From Acidobacteriota bacterium (GTDB lineage: Bacteria > Acidobacteriota > Vicinamibacteria > Marinacidobacterales > Marinacidobacteraceae): a stretch of DNA of 41,302 nt. Made by a program: the position numbers and the translations under genes. Of this stretch, positions 32,621 through 39,946 are shown in pieces; the stretch's first letter is position 1, and every line of letters begins with the position of its first letter. The stretch is taken from positions 1 to 41,302 of the forward strand of contig JAJEAO010000048.1 in assembly GCA_022822745.1 (NCBI GenBank), read 5' to 3'. The notes under the pieces were generated by a model that saw only the letters and a program-made list of their open reading frames with translations, did not search any database and was not told the DNA's origin.

Positions 32621-33351
32621 GTCGCCTCTCCGGGGCCGGCGCGGTCGCTCTCGGGGGCGCCGTGGCCGCCGGCTACGCCGCCGGTCTCGGTCTCGCCGCG
32701 GCCGGGGCGCCGGGAGCCATGCTTCTCCTCCCGCTGCTCCTCGCGGGGCCGGCGGTGTGGCTGCTCTGGACCCGACTCGCCGCCGGGGACCGGCCGGGCG
32801 CGGTCTCCTGGATGCTCGCGTGGGCCGCGGCCCTGGCCGTCATCGGACCGGTCGCGATGGGGCTCGCGCCGGAAGCGGCCGCGGAAGCCGTCTTCCGGGG
32901 CGTGGAGTACCGGGACGAGATGCTCCACTGGGTCGCCACCGGAGAGGGCGCCGAGGGCGACCTGCGGCGCTTCCTGCCCGTCCACCTGACCCGCGTGGCG
33001 CTGTTCGTCCCGCTGTCCCTCCTGAGCGGCGGCGCGCTCGGGCTCGTCATGGGCGCCGCCATGATGAACTTCATGGACTTCTTCGTGGCGTCCTTCGCCG
33101 CCGCGTCGTCGGGCGTTCCGGCGGCGCTGGCGTGGTTCCCCTGGGCGCTCCTGCGGGTGGCCGCGTTCGCCGTGCTCGGCGTCGTCACCGCCGAGCCGCT
33201 CGTGCGCCGCCTGACCCGGGCGGAAGGACCGCCCGCTCCCGGTCGGAGGCGGCTCGTCGGGATCGCGCTGGCGCTCCTCGTCGCCGATGTGGCGCTCAAG
33301 GCGGCGCTCGCCCCGTTCTGGGGCCGGTTTCTCGCCGGGTTCCTCGACTGA
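32617..33351 (+). CDS. integral membrane protein of unknown function
   Basis: 244 residues with about six hydrophobic segments (near 5-25, 30-50, 65-85, 125-150, 165-185 and 215-235). I do not recognise the family. A notable conserved-looking block is LVMGAAMMNFMDFFV followed by WFPWALLRVAAFAVLGV. A hydrophilic loop (about 88-122) carries EYRDEMLHWVATGEG and faces one side of the membrane. It is translationally coupled to the M81 peptidase (ATGA overlap), so it may be an export, anchoring or transport partner of that enzyme; this is inference from position only. Confidence 0.7.
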   Translation: MSRLSGAGAVALGGAVAAGYAAGLGLAAAGAPGAMLLLPLLLAGPAVWLLWTRLAAGDRPGAVSWMLAWAAALAVIGPVAMGLAPEAAAEAVFRGVEYRDEMLHWVATGEGAEGDLRRFLPVHLTRVALFVPLSLLSGGALGLVMGAAMMNFMDFFVASFAAASSGVPAALAWFPWALLRVAAFAVLGVVTAEPLVRRLTRAEGPPAPGRRRLVGIALALLVADVALKAALAPFWGRFLAGFLD

Positions 33352-33414
33352 CCACGGGGAGGGAGGGCGCAGCCGGCGTCGCGCCGCTCGGCGCCCCGCC
33401 CCGCCCCGCCCCCA

Positions 33415-33492
33415 CCGGGAGAACTGGCCGGGAGAACTGGCCGGGAGAACTGGCCGGGAGAACTGGCCGGGAGAACTGGCCGGGAGAACCGG
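33415..33492. repeat. 13-base tandem repeat, five perfect units plus one variant
   Basis: CCGGGAGAACTGG occurs five times without spacers (33415-33479); a sixth unit (33480-33492) has ACCGG instead of ACTGG at its end. The array lies in the 178-base gap between the membrane protein gene and the 3' end of tRNA-Val. Unit ends are partly self-complementary (CCGG/CTGG), so the array could form small hairpins in either RNA. Confidence 0.93.
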
Positions 33493-33529
33493 TGGAGAGC
33501 GGCGTTCCATCAAGCCGGCGCGCCACGGC

Positions 33530-33604
33530 TGGTGGGCGATGCAGGATTTGAACCTGCGACTTCTACCGTGTGAAGGTAGCACTCTGCCGCTGAGTTAATC
33601 GCCC
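33530..33604 (-). tRNA. tRNA-Val (CAC)
   Basis: 75 bases including an encoded CCA. The cloverleaf folds completely: acceptor GGGCGAT/ATCGCCC, D-stem ACTC/GAGT, anticodon stem CTACC/GGTAG with loop TTCACAC giving anticodon CAC, five-base variable loop AAGTC, T-stem GCAGG/CCTGC with loop TTCAAAT, discriminator A. It decodes GUG, a major valine codon in GC-rich genomes. The TAGAAT box at 33625-33620 is its likely promoter. Confidence 0.95.
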
Positions 33605-33619
33605 GCCGCCGGGCGCGGG

Positions 33620-33625
33620 ATTCTA
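33620..33625 (-). promoter_or_regulatory. -10 element TAGAAT for tRNA-Val
   Basis: TAGAAT lies 15 bases before the tRNA 5' end on the minus strand. Its first three bases are the TAG stop codon of the MeaB-epimerase gene, so stop and promoter share bases. Confidence 0.5.
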
Positions 33626-34828
33626 CCGGCGGGGCGGCCGCTCGGCCTGCTTCAGTTCCAGCAGCACCCCCCCGGCGCTCGCCGGGTGGACGAAGGCGAC
33701 GAGATGTCCGCCGGCGCCCCGCCGGGGGGTCTCGTCCACGAGCCGCGCGCCGCGCGCGGCGAGCGCCGCGAGGGCGGCGTGGATGTCCCGCACCTCGAAG
33801 CAGATGTGGTGGAGCCCCGGGCCCCGGCGCTCGAGGAACCGCGAGACCGGGCCGGGCGCCGTCGGCTGAACCAGCTCCAGAAGACCCGCATCCGAATCCG
33901 CCGACGGCCCCAGGAACAGCGCCAGCACGCCGAACTCGTCCACCCGGTGCCGCGAGATCTCCTCGAGGCCGAGGAGCGACCGCCACCGATCCATCGAGGC
34001 GTCGCCATCCGGGACCGCAACTCCGACGTGGTGGAGCCGGATCGCCCGCAGGGGGTCCGCCGCGTCCTCCGCGCCGGATCGGTCCGGGGCGGGTTTCGCG
34101 GCGAGAAGCGCGGTGACAGCCTCGGCCAGATTCGCGACGCCCGTCCCCTCCGTGGCCGAGACCAGCAGCACCGGCGCCGCGTCGGAGGCCCTCGTGGCCC
34201 GCCACAGCGCCGCGGTCGTCTCCGCCCCCGGCCGGTCGGCCTGGTTCACGACGACCAGGTCGGCCACCTCGAAGAGGCCGGCCTTCGCCGCCTGGACCGC
34301 ATCGCCGGACCCGGCGGCGAGGAGGGCGACCGTGACGTCGGCCACGCCGGTCACCGCGTGCTCCCCCTGCCCCGCTCCCACCGTCTCGAGCAGGATCCGG
34401 TCCCGGCCCGAAAGCGCGAGAAGGCGCACCACGGCCTCCACCTCGGGTGCGAGGCCCCCGGTCCCGGCGCGAGCGGCCATGCTGCGGAAGAACATCCGGC
34501 CGTCGTCTCCGGCGAGGCGCGCCCGGTCCCCGAGGAGCGCCCCTCCGGTCCGCGGGCTCGAAGGATCCACCGCCACGACGCCCACGGCGCGCCCGGCGTC
34601 GGCGAGCCGCCGCCCGAGGGCGTTCGCGAGGGTGCTCTTCCCCACGCCGGGCGGACCGGTGAGGGCCACGACCCGCGCCGACGCCGGCCACGGCGCCGCC
34701 ATCGCCGCGCTGCGGAGACGGCCGTCGCCCGACTCGACCGCGGTGATCGCCCGGGCGAGCGCCCGCGGTTCGCCGGCGCGGACGCCGTCGAGCGGCGCGC
34801 TCACGCTCTCGCCCGGACCGGATCGCAT
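33623..34828 (-). CDS. MeaB/ArgK-type GTPase fused to methylmalonyl-CoA epimerase
   Basis: 401 residues in one frame. Residues 1-245 are a MeaB-type G3E GTPase, the chaperone that guards B12-dependent methylmalonyl-CoA mutase: Walker A GPPGVGKST (58-66), DPSSPRTGGALLGDRARL (88-105), RSMAARAGTGGLA, ETVGAGQGEHAV, and GDAVQAAKAGLFEVADL. The G4 motif reads NQAD (195-198) instead of NKxD. The usual C-terminal dimer arm of MeaB is missing. In its place, after a short linker, is a complete methylmalonyl-CoA epimerase (about 262-401, VOC fold), with metal ligands visible in RLHHVGVAV, GLLELVQP, GLHHICFEV and GVLLELKQ. Epimerase and mutase act in succession in propionate and branched-chain catabolism, so the fusion joins two parts of one pathway. 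No mutase is in the window. It follows the acyl-CoA dehydrogenase by 23 bases. Confidence 0.9.
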   Translation of the reverse strand: MRSGPGESVSAPLDGVRAGEPRALARAITAVESGDGRLRSAAMAAPWPASARVVALTGPPGVGKSTLANALGRRLADAGRAVGVVAVDPSSPRTGGALLGDRARLAGDDGRMFFRSMAARAGTGGLAPEVEAVVRLLALSGRDRILLETVGAGQGEHAVTGVADVTVALLAAGSGDAVQAAKAGLFEVADLVVVNQADRPGAETTAALWRATRASDAAPVLLVSATEGTGVANLAEAVTALLAAKPAPDRSGAEDAADPLRAIRLHHVGVAVPDGDASMDRWRSLLGLEEISRHRVDEFGVLALFLGPSADSDAGLLELVQPTAPGPVSRFLERRGPGLHHICFEVRDIHAALAALAARGARLVDETPRRGAGGHLVAFVHPASAGGVLLELKQAERPPRR

Positions 34829-34851
34829 CCGAGCCTGGTTGCCGGGAAGGC

Positions 34852-36021
34852 TCAGCCGCTGACCCGTCCGAGCAGGGAGCGGGCGATGATGAGGCGCTGG
34901 ACCTCGGACGTGCCCTCCCCGATCGTCATGAGGCGGGCGTCGCGCAGATAGCGCTCCACCGGGTAGGAGCGGGTGTAGCCGTAACCGCCGAGCACCTGGA
35001 GCGCGCGGTTCGTGACCCGGACGGCTGTCTCGCTCGCGTGGAGCTTGGCGAGAGCCGACTCGGTCGTGGTGCGGAGGCCGGCGTCCTTCATGGCGCAGGC
35101 CTTCTGGATGAGCAGCCGCGAAGCCTCGATCTCCATCTTCGAATCGGCCAGCGGAAACCGCACGCCCTGGAAGTCGGCGATGGGACGGTCGAACTGCCGC
35201 CGGGTGCGGGCGTAGGCCACCGCGCACTCGAACGCCGCTTCGGCGATCCCCAGGGAGAGCGCGGCGATGCTGATCCGTCCTCCGTCGAGGATCTTCATCG
35301 CGGCGGCGAAGCCGGAGTCCTCCTCGCCGAGAAGGTTCTGCGCCGGAACCCGGCAGTCCTCGAACACCATCTCCGAGGTGTCGGAGGCGCAGTGGCCGAG
35401 CTTCCGCTCCTTCCGACCGGGTCGGAACCCCGGGGTCCCGCGCTCCACGATGAACGCCGAGATGCCGTGGGTCCGGAGTTCGGGGGACGTGGACGCCATG
35501 CAGATCGCGATGTCCGCGACCGAACCGTTCGTGGTGAACGTCTTGCTGCCGTTCAGGACGTAGCTGTCCCCGTCGCGGACCGCCGAAGTCCGGGTTCCCC
35601 CGGCGTCGCTCCCGGCTCCCGGCTCGGTCAGGCTCCACGCTCCGAGCGCCGAACCGTTCGCGAGACGGGTCAGGAACTTCTCCCGCTGCGACTCGGTCCC
35701 CTGCTCGTAGATGTGGTTCGCCGCCAGCGACACGTGCGCCGCCACCGTGATCGCGAGCGAGGCGTCGGCGCGGGCGAGCTCCTCGACCAGGACCGCGTAC
35801 TCGGCGTAGCGCAATCCCGCCCCCCCGTAGCGCTCCGGGAAGATCGGCCCGAGGAAGCCGAGTTCCCCGAGCTGGGACACCGCCTCCGCGGGGAAACGCT
35901 CCTCCTCGTCCCACCGGGAGGCGTGGGGGAGAACCTCGGCTTCCGCGAACTCGCGGATCGCGCGGCGGATCTCGGACTGGGGGCCGGTGTCGCGCACCGG
36001 GATGGAACCGTTTTCTGGCAA
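34852..36021 (-). CDS. acyl-CoA dehydrogenase
   Basis: 389-residue FAD enzyme that makes 2-enoyl-CoA from short or branched acyl-CoA and passes electrons to ETF, hence to ETF-QO (8583). Seen: [18 protein letters not shown] and [10 protein letters not shown] (FAD/substrate blocks), [33 protein letters not shown], and [17 protein letters not shown] with the catalytic Glu369. The length is standard. The best start is TTG 36021-36019: it gives the normal N-terminus and lies 8 bases after TAGACT, but GTG codons a few residues in are alternatives. Linked to the MeaB-epimerase gene, so isobutyryl-, 2-methylbutyryl- or isovaleryl-CoA are good substrate guesses. Confidence 0.92.
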   Translation of the reverse strand: MPENGSIPVRDTGPQSEIRRAIREFAEAEVLPHASRWDEEERFPAEAVSQLGELGFLGPIFPERYGGAGLRYAEYAVLVEELARADASLAITVAAHVSLAANHIYEQGTESQREKFLTRLANGSALGAWSLTEPGAGSDAGGTRTSAVRDGDSYVLNGSKTFTTNGSVADIAICMASTSPELRTHGISAFIVERGTPGFRPGRKERKLGHCASDTSEMVFEDCRVPAQNLLGEEDSGFAAAMKILDGGRISIAALSLGIAEAAFECAVAYARTRRQFDRPIADFQGVRFPLADSKMEIEASRLLIQKACAMKDAGLRTTTESALAKLHASETAVRVTNRALQVLGGYGYTRSYPVERYLRDARLMTIGEGTSEVQRLIIARSLLGRVSG

Positions 36022-36029
36022 GGCGGGGA

Positions 36030-36035
36030 AGTCTA
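36030..36035 (-). promoter_or_regulatory. -10 element TAGACT upstream of acyl-CoA dehydrogenase
   Basis: TAGACT on the minus strand ends 8 bases before TTG 36021. It supports both a leaderless start and the TTG codon. Confidence 0.4.
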
Positions 36036-36066
36036 GTTGTCGGGGCCCCGATGCCGGCAGCGCGCG

Positions 36067-37314
36067 CTACTCGGGGATTTCGAACGGCAGCCGGTTCACC
36101 GCCAGGATCCCGTTGCTCACGACCGCGACCACATCCTGGATCGCCGCGATGTGCTCGAGGGGGTTCTCGGCGAGCACCATGAGGTCCGCTTCCTTGCCCA
36201 CCTCGATGCTCCCGGTCTCGTCCGCGACCCGCAGCAGCTCCGCCGTGTAGATCGTCCCGCTGCGGATCGCTTCGATGGGCGAGTAGCCCAGCTTCACGAA
36301 GTTGACCACCTCGACGCCGATGCGGCTCACGCTCTCGGGCCCGTAGTGCGTGTCGCTGCCGGCGATCACCCGCACCCCGATCTCGCGCGCCATCCGGATC
36401 GTTTCCGCCATGCGCGGGACCATGAAGTCGGCCCGGAGCGTGAGCACCGGGTGGTCGTAGTCGCCGCCGGGTTCGTCGAGATCCACGAGCGTCGTGTAGG
36501 TCGGAACGAGCGCGGCGCCCCGCTCCGCCATCAGCTCGAGGGTCTCGCGGGTCAGGAAGGTGCCGTGTTCGATGCTCGCCACTCCGGCGAGGACCGCGGC
36601 CCGCGCCCCCTCGTCTCCGTGGGCGTGGCAGAGAACCGGCAGCCCGAGCGCCTCCGCCTCTTCCACGATGGCCCGAAGCTGGGCCTCGCTGAACACCTGC
36701 TTGCGGGGGTCGGTGTCGGGGAGTCCCGCCCGCTCGGTCGCCCGCGTCTTGATCACGCGGACCCCGTTCTCGGCGTTCACCCGCACCAGCATCCGCAGAT
36801 CGGCCTCGGAAGCGAGATCGCTCGCGGCGCCGAACAGGCTCTCGGAAGCCAGCCGCCCCTCCCCGATGTTCGGGGTGACGAAGATGCCCGCGCCGAGGTA
36901 GTCCGGTCCGGCGAGATGGCCGTTCGCCACCATGCGGCCGATCGCCACATCCCGGTAGGAGCCCACACTCGCGCTCCGAAGGGTCGTGACGCCCGATTCG
37001 AGCGCGCGTCGGACCTGGGAGAGCTCATCGGCGTGGGTGTGGGCGTCGAGGAACCCGGGAAGCACGAACTTCCCGGCGACATCGAGGACTTCGGCGCCGT
37101 CCGGCGGGGAATCCGGCCCCACCGCGAGGATGCGCCCGCCGCCCACGAGGACATTCGCCTCGGCAAGCGTCCCGCCGTTCACATCGAGAACGGATCCACC
37201 GACGAGCGCCAGCTCCACCTCCTGCGGGGCCGCGGGCGCCGCGAACCCGGCGAGCGCGACGGCTCCCGCGAGCGTCATGGTTGCGATTCGGGTTGCGATT
37301 CGGTTCGCGCGCAT
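36067..37314 (-). CDS. exported metal-dependent amidohydrolase (imidazolonepropionase/prolidase-like)
   Basis: 415 residues with an export signal (about 1-31, cut near APAAPQE). Amidohydrolase superfamily, binuclear type: LDAHTHAD (H92, H94), the lysine likely carboxylated in VIKTRAT (K189), LCHAHGDEG (H230, H232), SIEHGT (H250) and AGSDTHYG (D321). This set and the overall layout match the Xaa-Pro dipeptidase/imidazolonepropionase-like group, which includes exported carboxypeptidases acting on L-Xaa-Pro or Xaa-Arg/Lys dipeptides. The exact substrate is unknown. Unlike several neighbours it has a conventional ribosome site, AAGGAG, about 8 bases before ATG 37314. It is divergent from the small membrane protein and symporter genes. 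Confidence 0.88.
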   Translation of the reverse strand: MRANRIATRIATMTLAGAVALAGFAAPAAPQEVELALVGGSVLDVNGGTLAEANVLVGGGRILAVGPDSPPDGAEVLDVAGKFVLPGFLDAHTHADELSQVRRALESGVTTLRSASVGSYRDVAIGRMVANGHLAGPDYLGAGIFVTPNIGEGRLASESLFGAASDLASEADLRMLVRVNAENGVRVIKTRATERAGLPDTDPRKQVFSEAQLRAIVEEAEALGLPVLCHAHGDEGARAAVLAGVASIEHGTFLTRETLELMAERGAALVPTYTTLVDLDEPGGDYDHPVLTLRADFMVPRMAETIRMAREIGVRVIAGSDTHYGPESVSRIGVEVVNFVKLGYSPIEAIRSGTIYTAELLRVADETGSIEVGKEADLMVLAENPLEHIAAIQDVVAVVSNGILAVNRLPFEIPE

Positions 37315-37361
37315 CGTGGATCTCCTTCCCGCGTCCGGCTTGCGACGCGGCGTCCTTCGCG

Positions 37362-37367
37362 TATTGT
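37362..37367 (+). promoter_or_regulatory. -10 element TATTGT, leaderless start of the symporter operon
   Basis: TATTGT ends 6 bases before GTG 37374. On the opposite strand the site lies upstream of the amidohydrolase gene, so the two promoters probably overlap. Confidence 0.4.
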
Positions 37368-37373
37368 GGCCCC

Positions 37374-37601
37374 GTGCGCCGGCGCCGCGAACCGCTCGAC
37401 CATCCGTGGCTCCTCGTCGGGATCCTCGCCCTCTACGCCGTCTCCATCCCCTGGTGGGCGAGCGACGAGACGCCGGCGCTCCTCCTCGGCATGCCAGCGT
37501 GGGCCGTCCTGTCGCTGGTGGCGACGCTCGGAGTGAGCTGCCTCACCGCGTTCGCGGTCCTCCGGCTCTGGGAGGACGACGACGGGGGAGACGCCGAGTG
37601 A
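37374..37601 (+). CDS. small two-helix membrane protein, symporter partner (DUF3311/DUF997-like)
   Basis: 75 residues from GTG 37374: a short basic head (RRRREPLDHP), two membrane helices (about 12-26 and 36-62) and an acidic tail (EDDDGGDAE). GMPAWAVLSL between the helices recalls the small DUF3311/YhdT proteins encoded just before sodium:solute symporters. Its stop overlaps the symporter GTG by 4 bases, supporting a shared complex. Family assignment is by size, topology and context rather than by strong sequence match. Confidence 0.7.
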   Translation: MRRRREPLDHPWLLVGILALYAVSIPWWASDETPALLLGMPAWAVLSLVATLGVSCLTAFAVLRLWEDDDGGDAE

Positions 37602-39061
37602 GCTTCTCCGCCGCCGTCATCCTCGGGCTCGCCGCCTACATCGGCGTGCTCGCCGCCCTCGGCCTGCGGGCGCGCGCCGCCCGGACCTCGGGCTCGCTGG
37701 ACGACTTCTACCTCGCCGGGCGCGGGCTGGGCGGCATCGTCCTGCTGTTCACGCTCTACGCCACCCAGTACAGCGGCAACACCCTGGTCGGCTACCCCGG
37801 GGAGGCCTATCGCGTGGGCTTCCCGTGGGTCATGAGCGTCGGGTTCATGCTCGCGGTCGTCGTCGTCTATCTGTTCATCGCGCCGGGCCTGCGACGCGAC
37901 TCGGGCCGCCACCGGTTCGTGACGCCGGCGGACTGGCTGAACCACCGCTTCGGCGATCCCTGGCTCACCGGCGCGACGAACGTGATCATGGCCGCCGCGA
38001 TCGCGAACTACCTGCTCGCCCAGCTCATGGCGATGGGCCATGTCGTCTCCGGACTCTCGGAGGGCGCGGTGCCCTACGCCGCCGGGGTCCTGGTCCTCGC
38101 CGCGGCGATCCTCGGCTACGAACTGCTCGGCGGACTGCGGGCGGTCGCGTGGACCGACTGCCTTCAGGGGATGCTGCTCGCCGTCGGCCTGATCGGCCTG
38201 CTCGCCGCCACGGTCCTGACCGGGGAAGGGCTGGAAGCGGCGACCCGCTGGATTCTCGAACACGCGCCCGAGAAGGCGCTCAAGCCCTCCGCGTCGGTTC
38301 AGGCGGGGTGGGCGAGCACCGTCCTCCTCATCGGGCTCGCCGGGGCGGTCTATCCCCACGCCATCCAGCGGATCTTCGCCGCCCGCTCCACCAGGTCGCT
38401 GCGGCGGGCGCTCTCCGTCATGGCCTTTCTCCCCTTCCTGACGACGCTGCCGGTGTTCTTCGTCGGCATCCTCGCCCTGCCGCGCCTCGCCGGGCTCGAG
38501 GGCGTCGCCGCCGATCAGGTGCTCCCGGCGCTGGTGCGAGGCTGGGCCTCGGAGTCGGCGTGGATGTTCGGCCTCGCGGTGGTCACGGTCGTGGGCGTCG
38601 TCGCCGCGATCATGTCCACCGCCGATTCCGTGCTCCTGACGCTCTCCTCCATGGTGGCCAAGGACTTCGCCGCGCCGTGGATGCGGCGCCGCGCCGGCGG
38701 GCAGGTGGCGGAAGAGCGGATCACGCGGGTCGGCAAGGCGATCTCGCTCGGGATCATGGGGATCCTGGTCGCCATCGCGGTGACGCCGCGGATCAGCCTC
38801 TGGGGCCTTCTCGAGCTCAAGATGGAGCTGCTGGCGCAGGCCGCTCCGGTGTTCGTGCTGGGCCTGGGCTGGCGAGGGCTCCGGCCGCGGGCGGCCCTCG
38901 CCGGCGTCGTTGTCGGAACGCTCCTCGCCGCCGGGCTCACGCTCGCCGGCATGGGCCGCATCGGCGGCGTCCACGCCGGGCTGCTCGGCGCCGCCGTGAA
39001 CGCCGCGGTCGCGGTCGGGCTGTCGCTGCTGCCAGGTTCGAGGCAGGCGACCGACCGCTGA
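37598..39061 (+). CDS. sodium:solute symporter (SSS family)
   Basis: 487-residue transporter of the SSS family (PF00474) with about 13 membrane segments. Hallmarks: DDFYLAGRGLGG after helix 1, YATQYSGNTLVGYPGEAY, the ELLGGLRAVAWTDCLQG block in the middle, HAIQRIFAARSTRSLRRAL, and IMSTADSVLLTLSSMVAKD with the sodium-site serines and threonine. The substrate is not evident. The divergent amidohydrolase and the convergent purine genes (PuuD, XdhC) suggest a peptide, amino acid or purine-derived solute. GTG 37598 overlaps the upstream small protein's stop, and its TGA is immediately followed by the stop codon of the convergent PuuD-like gene with no base between. Confidence 0.93.
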   Translation: MSFSAAVILGLAAYIGVLAALGLRARAARTSGSLDDFYLAGRGLGGIVLLFTLYATQYSGNTLVGYPGEAYRVGFPWVMSVGFMLAVVVVYLFIAPGLRRDSGRHRFVTPADWLNHRFGDPWLTGATNVIMAAAIANYLLAQLMAMGHVVSGLSEGAVPYAAGVLVLAAAILGYELLGGLRAVAWTDCLQGMLLAVGLIGLLAATVLTGEGLEAATRWILEHAPEKALKPSASVQAGWASTVLLIGLAGAVYPHAIQRIFAARSTRSLRRALSVMAFLPFLTTLPVFFVGILALPRLAGLEGVAADQVLPALVRGWASESAWMFGLAVVTVVGVVAAIMSTADSVLLTLSSMVAKDFAAPWMRRRAGGQVAEERITRVGKAISLGIMGILVAIAVTPRISLWGLLELKMELLAQAAPVFVLGLGWRGLRPRAALAGVVVGTLLAAGLTLAGMGRIGGVHAGLLGAAVNAAVAVGLSLLPGSRQATDR

Positions 39062-39853
39062 CTACATCCCGCTGACCTTGCCGGCGATCCGGTAGCACTG
39101 GAAGATGATGTGCCACGCCGCCGCGATCACGACCAGCCAGAAGACCCAGTAGTAGTCGCCCGGGATCCCGAAGTTGCCGCCGAAGAACGGCGTCGCGTGC
39201 TCGTTCGCCATGGCCCACAGCAGGGGCAGCGACATGTAGGTGTTGTGCTTCGAGCGCAGCCCGGCGAGCGCCGGATCCGCGGCCGCCGGCGCCTTCCCGG
39301 CCTTCACGGCGGCGATGATCCGCTGCTGGGCGGGCCAGATCCGGAACCAGACGTTGAACGCCATCATGGTCCCGAACATGGCGCCGGTGTGGATCAGGAC
39401 CGCGCGGGGCTGGAAGCCGCCGATCTCCACGAAACCCCAGACCGCCACGGCGAGCAGGAGGAACGAGACGATCGTGGCGTTCCGGACGTTCGCCTTGAGG
39501 CCGCTGCTCCAGAGCGCGTCGTACACGAAGGTCGCGAGGAAGGTGACGAGGACCATCACGATGGCGCCGAGACCCCAGCTCATGCCGAGGTCGAGGGTGA
39601 GACCGCCGTGGTAGAAGATGAGCAGCAGCAGGAGAACGCCGGTGATCCAGGTCCAGGCGGCCCCCCAGCGGAACCAGTAGAGCGCCCGCGGCATGAGTTC
39701 CGGGACCACGTTCCTCCGCGTCGCCGCGTCGAGCTTCGCGACCATGAAGCCGTTCACGAAGTTGAAGAAGTAGAGGTGGCCGATCCACAGGATCCCCACG
39801 AAGATGTGGAGCCAGCGGAACAGGAACTGGAGTCCTTCGAGAACGCTCTGCAC
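39062..39853 (-). CDS. urate hydroxylase PuuD-type membrane protein (membrane domain only)
   Basis: 263 residues, about seven membrane segments, matching the urate oxidase N-terminal family (PF06181): FRWLHIFVGILWIGHLYFFN (16-35), a WTWITGVLLLLLIFYHGG block, and SKHNTYMSLPLLWAMANEH, which parallels the family's HNnYxTLPVLFxMISNH. Histidines in these blocks probably bind haem. Known PuuD oxidises urate in the membrane and usually carries a C-terminal cytochrome c domain, absent here, as in some shorter relatives, so a separate cytochrome would be needed. GTG 39853-39851 is preceded by a strong GGAGGA ribosome site, and TACAAT at 39902-39897 can serve as promoter. XdhC lies just upstream. It could instead be a related membrane cytochrome of other function. 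Confidence 0.8.
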   Translation of the reverse strand: MQSVLEGLQFLFRWLHIFVGILWIGHLYFFNFVNGFMVAKLDAATRRNVVPELMPRALYWFRWGAAWTWITGVLLLLLIFYHGGLTLDLGMSWGLGAIVMVLVTFLATFVYDALWSSGLKANVRNATIVSFLLLAVAVWGFVEIGGFQPRAVLIHTGAMFGTMMAFNVWFRIWPAQQRIIAAVKAGKAPAAADPALAGLRSKHNTYMSLPLLWAMANEHATPFFGGNFGIPGDYYWVFWLVVIAAAWHIIFQCYRIAGKVSGM

Positions 39854-39896
39854 TGTGGATTCCTCCCCCCTCGGCGGGGTGTCGAAGCGAATCGCG

Positions 39897-39902
39897 ATTG
39901 TA
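39897..39902 (-). promoter_or_regulatory. -10 element TACAAT upstream of the PuuD-like gene
   Basis: TACAAT on the minus strand predicts a leader of about 36 bases that includes the GGAGGA ribosome site; a conventional, leadered promoter in contrast to the leaderless ones. Confidence 0.45.
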
Positions 39903-39946
39903 CCGGGGCCGACGATGGCCCGCCGCCCGGCGGGACGCTCCGTCCG

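Noticed and set aside
33415..33492. Short repeat array considered as CRISPR
   Set aside because: Units of 13 bases are directly adjacent with no spacers, and no cas gene is present.
33415..33604. tRNA-Val as an integration site of a genomic island
   Set aside because: No integrase and no direct repeat of the tRNA 3' end was found on either side; flanking genes look native in composition.
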